Assembly: GCF_016616425.1 (NCBI RefSeq)
Contig: NZ_CP067101.1
Location: forward strand, 496,001 to 560,000
Reading direction: 5' to 3'
Source of the DNA: Bradyrhizobium diazoefficiens
Lineage (GTDB): Bacteria; Pseudomonadota; Alphaproteobacteria; Rhizobiales; Xanthobacteraceae
Length of the DNA: 64,000 bases
Shown: piece after piece, positions 34,998 to 44,782 of the stretch
Position numbering within the stretch: the stretch's first letter is position 1
Layout of the letters: the number at the start of each line of letters is the position of its first letter
Position numbers and translations under genes: made by a program
Notes under the pieces: generated by a model
Seen by the model: the letters and a program-made list of their open reading frames with translations, nothing else
What the model was told of the DNA's origin: nothing
Databases searched by the model: none

Positions 34998-35336
34998 ATG
35001 AAAATTGTTATGGCGATTATCAAGCCATTCAAGCTGGAAGAAGTCCGTGACGCCCTGACCGCCATCGGCGTTCACGGTCTCACGGTGACCGAAGTCAAGG
35101 GATATGGCCGTCAGAAGGGCCATACGGAAATCTATCGGGGCGCCGAGTACGCCGTGAGCTTCCTGCCCAAGATCAAGATCGAGGTCGCTGTCGCCTCCGA
35201 TCAGGTCGACAAGACCATCGACGCCATCACGTCCGCCGCGAAAACCGGACAGATCGGCGACGGCAAGATCTTCGTCATCAACCTCGACCACGCGGTGCGC
35301 ATCCGCACCGGCGAGGCCGATGCCGCGGCCCTTTGA
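34998..35336 (+). CDS. glnK: Nitrogen regulatory protein PII (GlnK), copy 2
   Basis: A 112-aa PII protein nearly parallel to copy 1, differing mostly in conservative changes (AVSFLPKIKIEVAVASDQVDK). The T-loop with Tyr51 is intact ([11 protein letters not shown]). ATG 34998 follows a GGGGATAGGA stretch. It is followed 37 bp downstream by amtB copy 2. The sigma-54-type promoter upstream argues for induction under nitrogen limitation. Confidence 0.97.
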   Translation: MKIVMAIIKPFKLEEVRDALTAIGVHGLTVTEVKGYGRQKGHTEIYRGAEYAVSFLPKIKIEVAVASDQVDKTIDAITSAAKTGQIGDGKIFVINLDHAVRIRTGEADAAAL

Positions 35337-35373
35337 TTTCGCGCTCAACCTTATCCAATCAGGAGTAAATAAT

Positions 35374-36822
35374 ATGACGTTCAAGCGTCCCTATGGCGCG
35401 GGATTGGCGGCTCTCGCAGTCGGCCTGTTCGCTGCGACCGCAGCCTATGCCGAGCCAACGGTCAACAAGGGAGACAACGCCTGGATGATGACATCGACAG
35501 TGCTGGTGCTGTTGATGACCGTCCCCGGCCTCGCGCTGTTCTACGGCGGTCTCGTCCGTTCCAAGAACATGCTCTCCGTCCTGATGCAGGTGTTCTACAC
35601 CGTCTGCGTCGTCACCGTGATCTGGGCCGTGTACGGCTACAGCCTCGCCTTCACCGGCGGCTCCGACTTCATCGGCGGCTTCTCCAAGGCCTTCATGATG
35701 GGTGTCACCACCGACTCGAAGGCCGCGACCTTCTCGGTCGACGCCAACATTTCGGAGCTCATCTACATGTGCTTCCAGATGACCTTCGCGGCGATCACGC
35801 CCGCCCTCATCGTCGGCGCCTTCGCCGAGCGCATGAAGTTCTCCGCGATTGCCCTCTTCATCCCGCTCTGGGTCACGCTGATCTACTTCCCGATCGCGCA
35901 CATGGTCTGGTATTGGCCCGGTCCGGATGCGATCCAGGATGCGGCCAAGGCGCTGGCTGCTGCCACTGATGCCGCTGCGAAGACCGCGGCGCAGGCCAAG
36001 CTCGACGAGGTCAACGCCGACGCCGGCTGGATCTTCAAGATGGGCGCGATCGACTTCGCCGGCGGCACCGTGGTGCACATCAATGCCGGCATTGCAGGTC
36101 TCGTCGGTGCTCTCCTGATCGGCAAGCGCGTCGGTTACGGCAAGGAGCTGATGGCTCCGCACTCGCTGACGATGTCGATGATCGGCGCGTCGCTACTCTG
36201 GGTCGGCTGGTTCGGCTTCAACGCCGGCTCCAACCTGGAGGCCAACGGCGGCGCTGCTCTCGCCATGACCAACTCCTTCGTCGCCACCGCGGCCGCTGCG
36301 CTGTCATGGATGTTCGCGGAGTGGATCATCAAGGGTCATCCGTCGGTGCTCGGCGTCATCTCCGGCGCCGTGGCGGGCCTCGTGGCCGTTACGCCTGCCG
36401 CCGGTTTCTCCGGCGTGATGGGCGCGATCGTCCTCGGCCTGGTCGTCGGCGTGGTCTGCCTGTTCTTCTGCACCGTCGTGAAGAACGCGCTCGGCTACGA
36501 TGACTCGCTCGACGTGTTCGGCGTGCACTGCATCGGCGGCATCGTCGGCGCCCTCGGCACTGGCATTCTCGTCAACCCCGCTCTCGGCGGCGCCGGCATC
36601 GTCGACTACACCGCGATTCCGCCGAAGGTGGCCGATTACGACTTCGCGGTGCAGGTGCTCGCCCAGGCCAAAGCCGTTGCCACCACGCTGGTGTGGTCGG
36701 GCGTCGGCTCGGCGATCCTCTACAAGGTCGTCGACGTGATCGTTGGTCTGCGCACGAACGTCGAGAGCGAGCGTGAAGGCCTCGACATCACCGAGCACAC
36801 CGAGCGCGCCTACAACATGTAA
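35374..36822 (+). CDS. amtB: Ammonium channel AmtB, copy 2, with Ala-rich loop insertion
   Basis: A 482-aa channel with a cleavable-looking signal peptide (AALAVGLFAATAAYA). The Amt motifs are conserved: DNAWMMTSTVLVLLMTVPG, LALFYGGLVRSKN, MGAIDFAGGTVVHINAG and DDSLDVFGVHCIGGIVGAL. Compared with copy 1 it has an extra periplasmic loop of about 35 residues rich in Ala, Asp and Lys before the first pore histidine (AKALAAATDAAAKTAAQAK), and another insertion near YTAIPPKVADYD. AGGAGT precedes ATG 35374. It ends at a strong terminator. Confidence 0.96.
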   Translation: MTFKRPYGAGLAALAVGLFAATAAYAEPTVNKGDNAWMMTSTVLVLLMTVPGLALFYGGLVRSKNMLSVLMQVFYTVCVVTVIWAVYGYSLAFTGGSDFIGGFSKAFMMGVTTDSKAATFSVDANISELIYMCFQMTFAAITPALIVGAFAERMKFSAIALFIPLWVTLIYFPIAHMVWYWPGPDAIQDAAKALAAATDAAAKTAAQAKLDEVNADAGWIFKMGAIDFAGGTVVHINAGIAGLVGALLIGKRVGYGKELMAPHSLTMSMIGASLLWVGWFGFNAGSNLEANGGAALAMTNSFVATAAAALSWMFAEWIIKGHPSVLGVISGAVAGLVAVTPAAGFSGVMGAIVLGLVVGVVCLFFCTVVKNALGYDDSLDVFGVHCIGGIVGALGTGILVNPALGGAGIVDYTAIPPKVADYDFAVQVLAQAKAVATTLVWSGVGSAILYKVVDVIVGLRTNVESEREGLDITEHTERAYNM

Positions 36823-36903
36823 CTCTCCTCCCGGGCGCGGTCTCCTCAAGGATCGCGCTCAGAACTACGGTTCGGGCACATACCCGGCAATGCCCGACCG
36901 TTG

Positions 36904-36939
36904 AGGGGCTCCAGCGCAAGCTGGAGCCCCTTTCTTTTT
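36904..36939 (+). terminator. Rho-independent terminator after amtB copy 2
   Basis: Perfect 12-bp stem AGGGGCTCCAGC / GCTGGAGCCCCT with a GCAA tetraloop, followed by TTCTTTTT. The strongest intrinsic terminator in the window. Confidence 0.95.
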
Positions 36940-37039
36940 GCAGGGTTCCTTCTTGATTTCGTACCGAAGAAAGGGATTGCCATTCCGCGCCATCGGCGCA
37001 GAAATATCGACCACAAGAAACAATAATCGGGAGGTCGTC

Positions 37040-37444
37040 ATGCGTTTGGAAGGCGGGTGCTATTGCGGCGAAGTGCGCTACGTGGCCGAGGGCGATCCGA
37101 TGATGCAGGCCCAGTGTCACTGCCGCGAATGCCAGTACATCTCGGGCGGCGCGCCCAACACCTTCATCGCAATGCCGGCAGCCGGCTTCAACTACATCAC
37201 CGGCCAGCCCAAGCAGTTCACGCGCAAGGATCTCGACCGCGCTGTCACCCGCGAATTCTGCGCCGAGTGCGGCACCCATCTCGTGACCAAGGTTCCGGGC
37301 TTGCCGGCGGCGGTCGTGAAAGTCGGCACGCTGGACGAACCGGCGCAGTTCCAGCCGCAGATGGCGATCTACACCTGCGACATGCAGGAATTTCACGCGA
37401 TCCCCGCGGGCATAGCAACGTTCGAAAAGTTGCCAGGGCGCTAG
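37040..37444 (+). CDS. GFA family (glutathione-dependent formaldehyde-activating-like) protein
   Basis: A 134-aa Mss4-like zinc protein. Zinc ligands are visible as GGCYCGEVRY, CHCRECQ and FCAECGTHL, the seven-Cys GFA pattern. The founding member catalyses S-hydroxymethylglutathione formation; most homologues have no proven activity. The start ATG 37040 has GGGAGG upstream. Confidence 0.92.
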   Translation: MRLEGGCYCGEVRYVAEGDPMMQAQCHCRECQYISGGAPNTFIAMPAAGFNYITGQPKQFTRKDLDRAVTREFCAECGTHLVTKVPGLPAAVVKVGTLDEPAQFQPQMAIYTCDMQEFHAIPAGIATFEKLPGR

Positions 37445-37584
37445 GCGCCGCGACAACTGCCCCGTGTCCGGGTGCTCCACGCTACACGCTGAGGTCCGCC
37501 AATGCGGCCTTGCGTGAAGCGCCGTGCATCCCGCTGTGATCCGGCCTCAATATTCCGGCTCTGGACGGGGCCGGCGGCCGATGG

Positions 37585-37600
37585 TTAATCGCGTCTTAAC
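37585..37600. promoter_or_regulatory. CtrA-type binding site (TTAA-N7-TTAAC)
   Basis: TTAATCGCGTCTTAAC matches the full CtrA consensus TTAA-N7-TTAA with the extra 3' C. It is 82 bp before the aminotransferase start, and ftsK follows directly in the same direction. CtrA is the alphaproteobacterial cell-cycle regulator, so cell-cycle control of this transcript is plausible. Confidence 0.7.
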
Positions 37601-37681
37601 CTCGCCCTATCTATGGTGAACTGAACCGCTTTCCCGCCGGCGCCGATGCGACCGGCAGTTCCAAGAGTGCTGGCGCCCAGA

Positions 37682-38896
37682 ATGGCCATGACCGCTTCAT
37701 CCCGCGCGCCGCAGGGCGGTGAAAGCTCCGATACCGAACGCTCGCCCTTCGTCCGGCTGAACGAGCTGCTGGCCCCGCATCAGCCGGGTAAGCCCTTGAT
37801 AACGCTTGCCGTCGGCGAGCCCCAGCATCCCGTGCCTGACTTCGTCGGCCCGGTGCTGGCCAAGCATATCGCCGATTTCGGCCGCTATCCCATCAACAAG
37901 GGTATCGAGCCGTTCCGCAAGGCGGCGAGCGCCTGGCTGTCGTCGCGCTTCAGGCTGCCGCGGGCGCTCGACCCTGAAAGTGAGATTCTCGTCCTCAATG
38001 GCAGCCGCGAGGGGCTGTTTCTCGCCGCGATCGCGGCCGCTCGCTACGTCGGCCCGCGCCCCGGCAAGCCCGCCATCCTGATGCCGAACCCGTTCTACCC
38101 GGTCTATGGCGCCGGCGCCGGAGCAGCTAGCTGCGAGCCGGTCTATCTGCCGACCACGGTCGAGAACGGCTTCCTGCCCGATCTTGACGCCATCGACGAG
38201 GCGACGCTGGCGCGCACGGTCGCGTTCTATCTGGCCTCGCCCGCCAATCCGCAGGGCTCGGTCGCCAAGCCCGACTATTTCAAGCGGTTGAAGCAGCTCG
38301 CCGATCGCTACGGCTTCGTGATCCTCAGCGACGAGTGCTATTCCGAGATCTACACCCGCGAGGCGCCGGGCAGCGCACTCGAATGCGCCGGTCCCGACTT
38401 CACCCGCGTGGTTGCGTTCCAGTCGCTGTCGAAGCGGTCCAACCTTCCAGGCCTGCGCGTCGGCTTCGCCGCAGGCGACAAGAAGCTCATCGGCCTGTTT
38501 CTCGAGCTCCGCAACGTCGCGGCGCCGCAAGTGCCGGTGCCGCTGCAGCATGTCGCGACCGTCGCCTACGGCGACGAAGCGCATGTCGAGGAGAACCGCA
38601 GGCTATACCGGATCAAGTTCGATCTGGCCGACCAGATCATCGGCAATCGTTACGGCTATCGCCGGCCCGACGCCGGCTTCTGCGTCTGGCTCGACACGTC
38701 CGCGCTTGGCGACGACGTGTCCATTACGCTTAGACTGTTCAAGGAAGCAGGCGTGCGCGTGGTGCCCGGCAGCTATCTGGCGCGGCTGCAGCCTGGCGGA
38801 TTCAATCCCGGCGCGGGCTACATTCGGCTCGCGCTGGTGCAGGATGGCGAGACCACGGCGCGGGCGCTGCATCGCCTGGTCGAGACTCTGGGTTAG
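37682..38896 (+). CDS. Class I/II PLP aminotransferase (succinyldiaminopimelate transaminase-like)
   Basis: A 404-aa fold-type I aminotransferase. [14 protein letters not shown] is the PLP phosphate-binding region, SPANPQGSV holds the conserved Asn, [10 protein letters not shown] the Asp/Tyr pair, and [18 protein letters not shown] the Schiff-base lysine. The pattern is closest to DapC-type N-succinyl-LL-diaminopimelate aminotransferases of lysine and peptidoglycan synthesis, but related enzymes use other substrates. ATG 37682 or the ATG six bases later is likely; the frame before it is not family sequence. It ends 8 bp before ftsK. Confidence 0.88.
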   Translation: MAMTASSRAPQGGESSDTERSPFVRLNELLAPHQPGKPLITLAVGEPQHPVPDFVGPVLAKHIADFGRYPINKGIEPFRKAASAWLSSRFRLPRALDPESEILVLNGSREGLFLAAIAAARYVGPRPGKPAILMPNPFYPVYGAGAGAASCEPVYLPTTVENGFLPDLDAIDEATLARTVAFYLASPANPQGSVAKPDYFKRLKQLADRYGFVILSDECYSEIYTREAPGSALECAGPDFTRVVAFQSLSKRSNLPGLRVGFAAGDKKLIGLFLELRNVAAPQVPVPLQHVATVAYGDEAHVEENRRLYRIKFDLADQIIGNRYGYRRPDAGFCVWLDTSALGDDVSITLRLFKEAGVRVVPGSYLARLQPGGFNPGAGYIRLALVQDGETTARALHRLVETLG

Positions 38897-38904
38897 GCGG
38901 GCCC

Positions 38905-41379
38905 ATGAGCATGTCGGCAATCGAACGTGTCATTCCACTGGTTGGCCATCTGCCGCCATCGATCCGCGAGGGTCTGGCGCGGCGCATGCGCGAGCTCACC
39001 GGCCTCGGCCTGATCGCACTGGCGGGCGCTGCCTCGGCCGCGCTGATGACTTGGTCGGTGCAGGATCCCAGCCTCAGCCACGCCACCTCGCGGCCCATCC
39101 GCAACATCCTCGGCTATGCCGGGGCGATCGGCGCCGATCTTGCGATGCAGATTCTCGGGCTCGGCGCGATCATGCTGGTCCTGACCGTCGCGGTCTGGGG
39201 CTGGCGCATGATGACGCATCGCCCGTTCGACCGCGAAGCGTTGCGGCTCGGCTCGTGGATTCTCTGCACTGTGATTGCGGCAGGCTTCGTCAGCTGCTGG
39301 CCGCATGGCGGCGCATGGCCGCTGCCGACCGGCCTCGGCGGCGTGGTCGGCGACGCTCTGGTGCGCGCACCCGCGGTGATTTTCGGGCCGGCCGGCACGA
39401 TCTATCGCATGGTACTGGGCTCGATCCTGTTCGCCGCAATGGCCGCGACGTTCCTGATCGCCTGCGGTCTTGGCGCCCGCGAGCAGGACGACGAGTTCGC
39501 TGAGATCGAGGATGACGACAAGCCGCTCGACGAAGACGAGGAGAGTGATCGCGGCTCGGTGTCGCTGGGCTGGTTGTTCCATGCGCTGATGAGCACGAAG
39601 GCTCGGCTGATCTGGCTGCTCGGCGCGGCTTACCGCTCGCTGGTCTCGAGCGGACCGAAGACCAAGGCCGTTGCCTTCAACCGCCAGGAGCCGAAGCTCG
39701 GCGGCGGCCGCGGCGCGCCCCCGATCTCACCGCAGTCCGAGGACGAGGACGACGAAGATCAGCACGAGGAAGAGGAGGACGAGCAGGAAGAAGAGGAGCC
39801 CGCTGCGCGCGCCCCGCGTAAGAAGGCCGCCCCGAAGGCTTCCGCCAGGAAATCCTCCGACAAGTTCGACCTTCCCTCCGTCTCCATGCTGGCCGCGCCG
39901 AAGGCTGGCGATCGCCAACCGCTCAGCAAGGCCGAGCTGGAAACCAATTCGCGTTCGCTCGAAGGCGTGCTGCAGGATTTTGGCGTGCGCGGCGAAATCG
40001 TGAAGGCCAATCCGGGGCCCGTGGTCACGCTGTACGAGCTGGAGCCGGCGCCGGGCATCAAATCGTCGCGCGTGATCGGGCTTGCCGACGATATCGCCCG
40101 CTCGATGAGCGCGCTGTCGGCGCGCGTCGCCGTCGTGCCGGGCCGCAACGCCATCGGCATCGAATTGCCGAACGCACATCGCGAAAAAGTCTATTTGCGC
40201 GAACTGCTGGTCGCCAAGGAAGCGACCGAGACGGTGGCAAAGCTGCCGCTCTGCCTCGGCAAGACCATCGGCGGCGACCCCGTCATCATCGACCTCGCGC
40301 GCACGCCGCACATGCTGATCGCCGGCACCACCGGCTCCGGCAAATCGGTCGCGATCAACACCATGATCCTCAGCCTGGTCTACCGGCTTCGCCCGGACCA
40401 GTGCCGCCTCATCATGGTCGATCCGAAGATGCTCGAACTCTCCGTCTATGACGGTATTCCCCATCTGCTCACACCCGTCGTGACCGACCCGAAGAAGGCG
40501 GTGGTCGCGCTGAAATGGGCCGTGCGCGAGATGGAGGAGCGCTACAAGAACATGGCCAAGCTCGGTGTGCGCAACATCGACGGCTACAACACGCGCCTGC
40601 TCGAATTGAAGGCCAAGGGCGAAGAGCCGACGCGCACGGTGCACACCGGCTTCGACAAGGAGACCGGCAAGGCGATCTACGAGGAAGAGAAGCTCTCGCT
40701 CGACCCGCTGCCCTACATCGTCATCATCGTCGACGAAATGGCCGACCTGATGATGGTCGCCGGCAAGGACATCGAAGGCGCGGTGCAGCGCCTCGCGCAG
40801 ATGGCGCGCGCCGCCGGCCTGCACGTGATCCTCGCCACGCAGCGTCCGTCGGTCGACGTCATCACCGGCACAATCAAGGCGAACTTCCCGACCCGCATCG
40901 CCTTCCAGGTCACCTCCAAGATCGACAGCCGCACCATTTTGGGTGAGATGGGCGCCGAGCAGCTGCTCGGCCAGGGCGACATGCTCTATATGGCCGGCGG
41001 TGGCCGCATCAGCCGCGTGCACGGACCTTTTGCGTCCGACGAGGAAGTCGAGAAGGTGGTGCGTCACCTCAAGACACAGGGACAACCGGAATATCTCGAA
41101 GCCGTTACCGCCGAAGAGCCCGCCGAGGGCGAGGATGGTGCGGTGTTCGACGCCACCGGCATGGGTGTCGACGGCGGCGGCGATTTGTTCGCGCAGGCGG
41201 TTGCCATCGTCAAACGCGATCGCAAGGCCTCGACCAGCTACATCCAGCGCCGCCTGCAAATCGGCTATAACCGCGCCGCATCGCTGATGGAGCGCATGGA
41301 ACTTGAAGGCATCGTCGGACCCGCCAATCACGCCGGCAAGCGCGAGATTCTGGTCGAGGAAGAAGACAGCCATATGTAG
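38905..41379 (+). CDS. ftsK: DNA translocase FtsK
   Basis: An 824-aa divisome protein that pumps chromosome ends through the septum. The N-terminal part has four membrane helices (about residues 30-195). A highly acidic linker ([20 protein letters not shown], about 274-293) and a Lys/Ala-rich stretch follow. The motor has Walker A GTTGSGKS (about 474-481) and Walker [11 protein letters not shown]. The C-terminal gamma winged helix is [22 protein letters not shown], which reads KOPS sequences. The gene follows the aminotransferase by 8 bp. A CtrA-type box precedes the pair. Confidence 0.97.
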   Translation: MSMSAIERVIPLVGHLPPSIREGLARRMRELTGLGLIALAGAASAALMTWSVQDPSLSHATSRPIRNILGYAGAIGADLAMQILGLGAIMLVLTVAVWGWRMMTHRPFDREALRLGSWILCTVIAAGFVSCWPHGGAWPLPTGLGGVVGDALVRAPAVIFGPAGTIYRMVLGSILFAAMAATFLIACGLGAREQDDEFAEIEDDDKPLDEDEESDRGSVSLGWLFHALMSTKARLIWLLGAAYRSLVSSGPKTKAVAFNRQEPKLGGGRGAPPISPQSEDEDDEDQHEEEEDEQEEEEPAARAPRKKAAPKASARKSSDKFDLPSVSMLAAPKAGDRQPLSKAELETNSRSLEGVLQDFGVRGEIVKANPGPVVTLYELEPAPGIKSSRVIGLADDIARSMSALSARVAVVPGRNAIGIELPNAHREKVYLRELLVAKEATETVAKLPLCLGKTIGGDPVIIDLARTPHMLIAGTTGSGKSVAINTMILSLVYRLRPDQCRLIMVDPKMLELSVYDGIPHLLTPVVTDPKKAVVALKWAVREMEERYKNMAKLGVRNIDGYNTRLLELKAKGEEPTRTVHTGFDKETGKAIYEEEKLSLDPLPYIVIIVDEMADLMMVAGKDIEGAVQRLAQMARAAGLHVILATQRPSVDVITGTIKANFPTRIAFQVTSKIDSRTILGEMGAEQLLGQGDMLYMAGGGRISRVHGPFASDEEVEKVVRHLKTQGQPEYLEAVTAEEPAEGEDGAVFDATGMGVDGGGDLFAQAVAIVKRDRKASTSYIQRRLQIGYNRAASLMERMELEGIVGPANHAGKREILVEEEDSHM

Positions 41380-41475
41380 GGCGGGCCGCCCCGGAGCGGC
41401 TATTTCACGCAAAAACGATATCTGCTTTTGACCCAAATCGCGGTAAAAGGGCGCCCAACCACACAGGACGACGCG

Positions 41476-42291
41476 TTGACCAGACATCCGGACATTCGAT
41501 TCGCTGCCTCCATCATGACGCGAAGCGCACGCGTTGCCGGCGTGCTTCTCGTCACCGCCGCGATGGTGACCGCATCGTCCCTCGCGCAGACCGTGCCCGT
41601 GCCGAAGCCCGCGCCGAAAGGCCGCGAGGGCGGTCCCGCCGGCGGCGGACCTGCCGGCACCGCCGCGGCGCAGACGCCGCCGAATCCGGTGATCCCGGAT
41701 CCGCGCCGCAACGTGCCGAGCAGCATCTTCCAGACCTTCGATGCCAATCAGAAGGCGCAGGCGGCCAAGGTCAGCGCCTATCTGTCCTCGCTTCAGACGC
41801 TGGTCGGGAATTTCGTCCAGGTCGGCCCCGACGGCAGCAAGACCCAAGGCGATTTCTACATCCAGAAGCCGGGCAAGGTGCGCTTCGAATATGACGCGCC
41901 GAGCCCGATCGACATCATTGCTGACGGATCGTCACTGGTGGTGCGCGACCGCAAGCTCGCCACCCAGGACGTCTATCCCTTATCGCAGACGCCGCTGCGT
42001 TTCCTGCTGTCCGATCGCATCGACCTCATGAAGGACACCAACGTCGTCAACGTCTCGGCCGACGACGTCTTCGTCAGCGTCACCATCGAAGAGAAGCAGG
42101 CGCTGGTCGGCACCAGCCGCTTGCTGCTGATGTTCGGCGCCAAGGACGGCCAGCTGAAGCAGTGGACCATCACCGACCCGCAGGGCTACGACACCACGAT
42201 CGCGGTCTACAATCTGGATTCGAACAAGAAGCTCGATCCCGGCATGTTCAAGATCGATTTCACCAACTACAGCGTGCCGTCACCGGGCTAG
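41476..42291 (+). CDS. LolA-like outer-membrane lipoprotein carrier family protein
   Basis: A 271-aa exported protein. After a signal peptide (VAGVLLVTAAMVTASSLAQ) comes a Pro/Gly/Ala-rich stretch of about 45 residues, then a LolA-like fold: LVGNFVQVGPDGSKTQGDFY, KPGKVRFEYDAPSPIDIIAD and LDPGMFKIDF. LolA shuttles lipoproteins across the periplasm. The Pro-rich extension is unusual for classical LolA, so a related role is possible. The start is TTG 41476 with AGGAC upstream; ATG 41515 is an alternative, and a TTG at 41428 is less likely. Confidence 0.83.
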   Translation: MTRHPDIRFAASIMTRSARVAGVLLVTAAMVTASSLAQTVPVPKPAPKGREGGPAGGGPAGTAAAQTPPNPVIPDPRRNVPSSIFQTFDANQKAQAAKVSAYLSSLQTLVGNFVQVGPDGSKTQGDFYIQKPGKVRFEYDAPSPIDIIADGSSLVVRDRKLATQDVYPLSQTPLRFLLSDRIDLMKDTNVVNVSADDVFVSVTIEEKQALVGTSRLLLMFGAKDGQLKQWTITDPQGYDTTIAVYNLDSNKKLDPGMFKIDFTNYSVPSPG

Positions 42292-42405
42292 GTGCATAGG
42301 GTTGGCAAAGCGGAGCGGGCCCACCAATTTCCTCCGCGAAAACACGTGGGCACGGCGCTTTGCGCCTTTGCCGACCCCACGGGAGCTTGCTAAGACGCAC
42401 GCCTC

Positions 42406-43221
42406 ATGCGTCTTTCCCTGACAACTTGGAACATCAATTCGGTGCGGTTGCGCATCGATCTGGTCGCGAAGTTTCTCAAGAGCGCGCGGCCGGATGTGCT
42501 GTGCCTCCAGGAGACGAAGTGCATCGACGATGCCTTTCCGCTGAAGCGCTTCAAGCGGCTCGGCTATGAGCACGTCGCGCTGAACGGGCAGAAGGGCTAT
42601 CACGGCGTCGCCATCGTCTCGAAGATTCCATTCGAGTCGACCAACATCCGCACCTTCTGCGACAAGGTGGATTCGCGCCACATTTCCGTGTCCTTCGGTG
42701 ACAAGGCCAACATCGCAAAGCCGCTGGTGCTTCATAATTTCTACGTGCCCGCCGGCGGTGACATTCCCGATCCCGCGCTGAACGAGAAGTTCGGCCACAA
42801 GCTTCGCTTCCTCGACGAGATGAAAGCGTGCGAACCGCTGCATCCGCGAGGGCAAGACCGCCACATCCTGGTCGGCGATCTCAACGTCGCGCCGCACGAG
42901 AACGACGTGTGGTCGCACAAGCAGCTTCTGAAGGTGGTTTCGCATACGCCGATCGAAACCGAAAAGCTGCAGGCGGCGCTGGCAGCCGGCGAATGGATCG
43001 ACGTCGCGCGCGACCGCATTCCGATGTCTGAGAAGGTTTACACGTGGTGGAGCTACCGCTCCGCCGACTGGACCGTTGGCGATCGCGGCCGCAGGCTCGA
43101 CCACATCTGGGTCTCGCGCGCGTTGAAGGACGCGGTCAGCGATTTCAGGATTCTGCGCGAGGCGCGGAGCTGGGAGCGGCCGTCGGACCACGTGCCGGTG
43201 ACGGTGACACTGGAGGTGTAG
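42406..43221 (+). CDS. xthA: Exodeoxyribonuclease III
   Basis: A 271-aa apurinic/apyrimidinic endonuclease and 3'-5' exonuclease of base-excision repair. LTTWNINSVRLR, LCLQETKC, GYHGVAIVSK, LVGDLNVAPHENDVW and RRLDHIWVSRAL are the EEP-family motifs, and the last SDHVPVTVTLE holds the catalytic Asp-His. Length is standard. It ends at a dispersed repeat shared with the convergent cNMP-binding gene. Confidence 0.95.
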   Translation: MRLSLTTWNINSVRLRIDLVAKFLKSARPDVLCLQETKCIDDAFPLKRFKRLGYEHVALNGQKGYHGVAIVSKIPFESTNIRTFCDKVDSRHISVSFGDKANIAKPLVLHNFYVPAGGDIPDPALNEKFGHKLRFLDEMKACEPLHPRGQDRHILVGDLNVAPHENDVWSHKQLLKVVSHTPIETEKLQAALAAGEWIDVARDRIPMSEKVYTWWSYRSADWTVGDRGRRLDHIWVSRALKDAVSDFRILREARSWERPSDHVPVTVTLEV

Positions 43222-43228
43222 CCCCGTC

Positions 43229-43352
43229 GTCATTCCCGGGCGCGACGGAGTCGCGAGCTATGATGCCCAATTGCGCATCTGAGAATCCATTCAACCACCG
43301 CCTCTGAGGTCCAGTGGATTCCGGGATCGCGCTGCGCGCGCCCCGCAATGAC
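43229..43352. repeat. Dispersed repeat (GTCATTCCCGGG...CCCCGCAATGAC)
   Basis: The ends are inverted (GTCATTCCCGGG and CCCCGCAATGAC). The middle carries CAATTGCGCATCTGAGAATCC as in 19241-19356. It fills the gap between convergent xthA and the cNMP-binding gene. Confidence 0.75.
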
Positions 43353-43357
43353 AAGAC

Positions 43358-43801
43358 CTACGACGTCAGCTTCGCACCGGCCATCAGGATGTCACTGGCG
43401 ATCTGACTTGATCGCACCGCGAATTCGTCTCGCAGCCGAACCGCAGCAGCAGGATCGCTTTCGAGCACGCGCTGGAACAGGCTGCGGGCGACGCGGATGA
43501 CGGAGGAGTGCTCCAGCGCGATTGCGCTCGACGGCCGCTTCATCGGCACCACCAGCGCGAGCTCGCCGATCAACGCGCCGGGGCCGGCGATCATCTCGGC
43601 TCCGGCGCCGTCGTCGACCCGGAAGGCGCCGCGCTGGACCACGAAGCCGGCATCGGCGTCGTCGCCGAGATTGAACAGGGTGTCGCCGCGGACGAAGTCA
43701 CGCTGCTCGGATCCGATCGCCAGCATGCGCAGCGAGGCGTCTCCCAACAGGCGCAATGTCGGGACTCGCTCGAGAAGCGCTACGTCGTCGTCGATTGACA
43801 T
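43358..43801 (-). CDS. Cyclic nucleotide-binding domain protein
   Basis: A 147-aa protein consisting of one CRP-type cNMP-binding beta-roll (GDTLFNLGDDADAGFVVQRG, GALIGELALVVPMKRPSSAI) and a C-terminal helix. It lacks a DNA-binding domain, so it may act through protein contact. The phosphate-binding-cassette Arg is missing or shifted (GELALVVPMKRPSSA), so nucleotide binding is uncertain. It lies just downstream of the cenR-like response regulator on the same strand. Confidence 0.88.
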   Translation of the reverse strand: MSIDDDVALLERVPTLRLLGDASLRMLAIGSEQRDFVRGDTLFNLGDDADAGFVVQRGAFRVDDGAGAEMIAGPGALIGELALVVPMKRPSSAIALEHSSVIRVARSLFQRVLESDPAAAVRLRDEFAVRSSQIASDILMAGAKLTS

Positions 43802-43859
43802 TCAGATCCGAGGCTCAAGAGCGCGCGATCTAAAACGATTCGCACGCCCCTGAAGCGTA

Positions 43860-44546
43860 TCACGGCACCAGCTTGTAGCCACCGGCTTCCGTGACCAGGA
43901 TTTCCGGGTTGGCGGCATCCTTCTCGATCTTCTGGCGCAGGCGGTAGATGTGGGTTTCCAGCGTGTGAGTGGTGACGCCGGAATTATAGCCCCAGACCTC
44001 CTGGAGCAGCGTCTCGCGGGAGACCGGCATCTGGCCGGCGCGGTAGAGGAAACGGAGGATGGCGGTTTCCTTCTCCGTAAGCCGCACCTTGCGCGCATTG
44101 GCGGCGGTCAGCATCTTGGAGCCGGGTCGGAAGGAGTAGGGGCCGACCGAGAACACCGCGTCCTCGCTGGCCTCGTGCTGGCGGAGCTGGGCACGGATGC
44201 GGGCCAGCAGGACGGCGAAGCGAAAAGGCTTTGCCACATAGTCGTTGGCGCCGGATTCCAGCCCCAAAATCGTATCGGAGTCGGTATCGTGCCCGGTCAG
44301 CATGATGATCGGGGCCTTGAAACCGCCCTTGCGCAGGGAGCGGACCACCTCGCGGCCGTCAGTGTCGGGCAGGCCGACATCCATCAGGACGAGATCGGGG
44401 GCATTGGCCTTGGCGGCGCTCGCGCCCTTGGCGCCGGTATCGACCGCGGAGGCTTCGAATTCTTCGTGTAGCGATAATTGCTCCACCAACGTATCGCGCA
44501 GATCGGTATCGTCATCCACGATCAGGATCTTGCGGGCATTGGCCAT
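43860..44546 (-). CDS. cenR: OmpR-family response regulator, CenR-like
   Basis: A 228-aa regulator. The receiver has the acidic cluster DDD at residues 11-13, the phosphoacceptor Asp56 in LMDVGLP, the Thr in IMLTGHD, and the Lys in YVAKPFR. The C-terminal winged helix has RLTEKETAILRFLYRAGQ and THTLETHIYRLRQKIEKD. Sequence style and length match CenR, the cell-envelope regulator of alphaproteobacteria. The histidine kinase partner is not adjacent. The name is from recognition, not a search. Confidence 0.85.
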   Translation of the reverse strand: MANARKILIVDDDTDLRDTLVEQLSLHEEFEASAVDTGAKGASAAKANAPDLVLMDVGLPDTDGREVVRSLRKGGFKAPIIMLTGHDTDSDTILGLESGANDYVAKPFRFAVLLARIRAQLRQHEASEDAVFSVGPYSFRPGSKMLTAANARKVRLTEKETAILRFLYRAGQMPVSRETLLQEVWGYNSGVTTHTLETHIYRLRQKIEKDAANPEILVTEAGGYKLVP

Positions 44547-44782
44547 AGGGGGTCATCCTTTTGGGGTCGGCTCGGCGCGCATCCATGCTGCACCCAGCCG
44601 TGAGGGGAAGTTTAGGGAGTCGCTGTTGTTATTATTGTTCGTGTTGAAGTAGTGGGCTGTCACCGATTCACAAGCCAGAACCACTCTAACTCAGAATAGC
44701 AGGGCGTTTTGATGAATGTCCTGTAATGAATTCGACATTGCACGTTCACATGAAAAACAAAGCTACTTCAGCTGGTTACACC

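Noticed and set aside
39727..41847. 706-codon antisense frame opposite ftsK
   Set aside because: Shadow of ftsK codon bias; His/Arg/Asp-rich with no domain.
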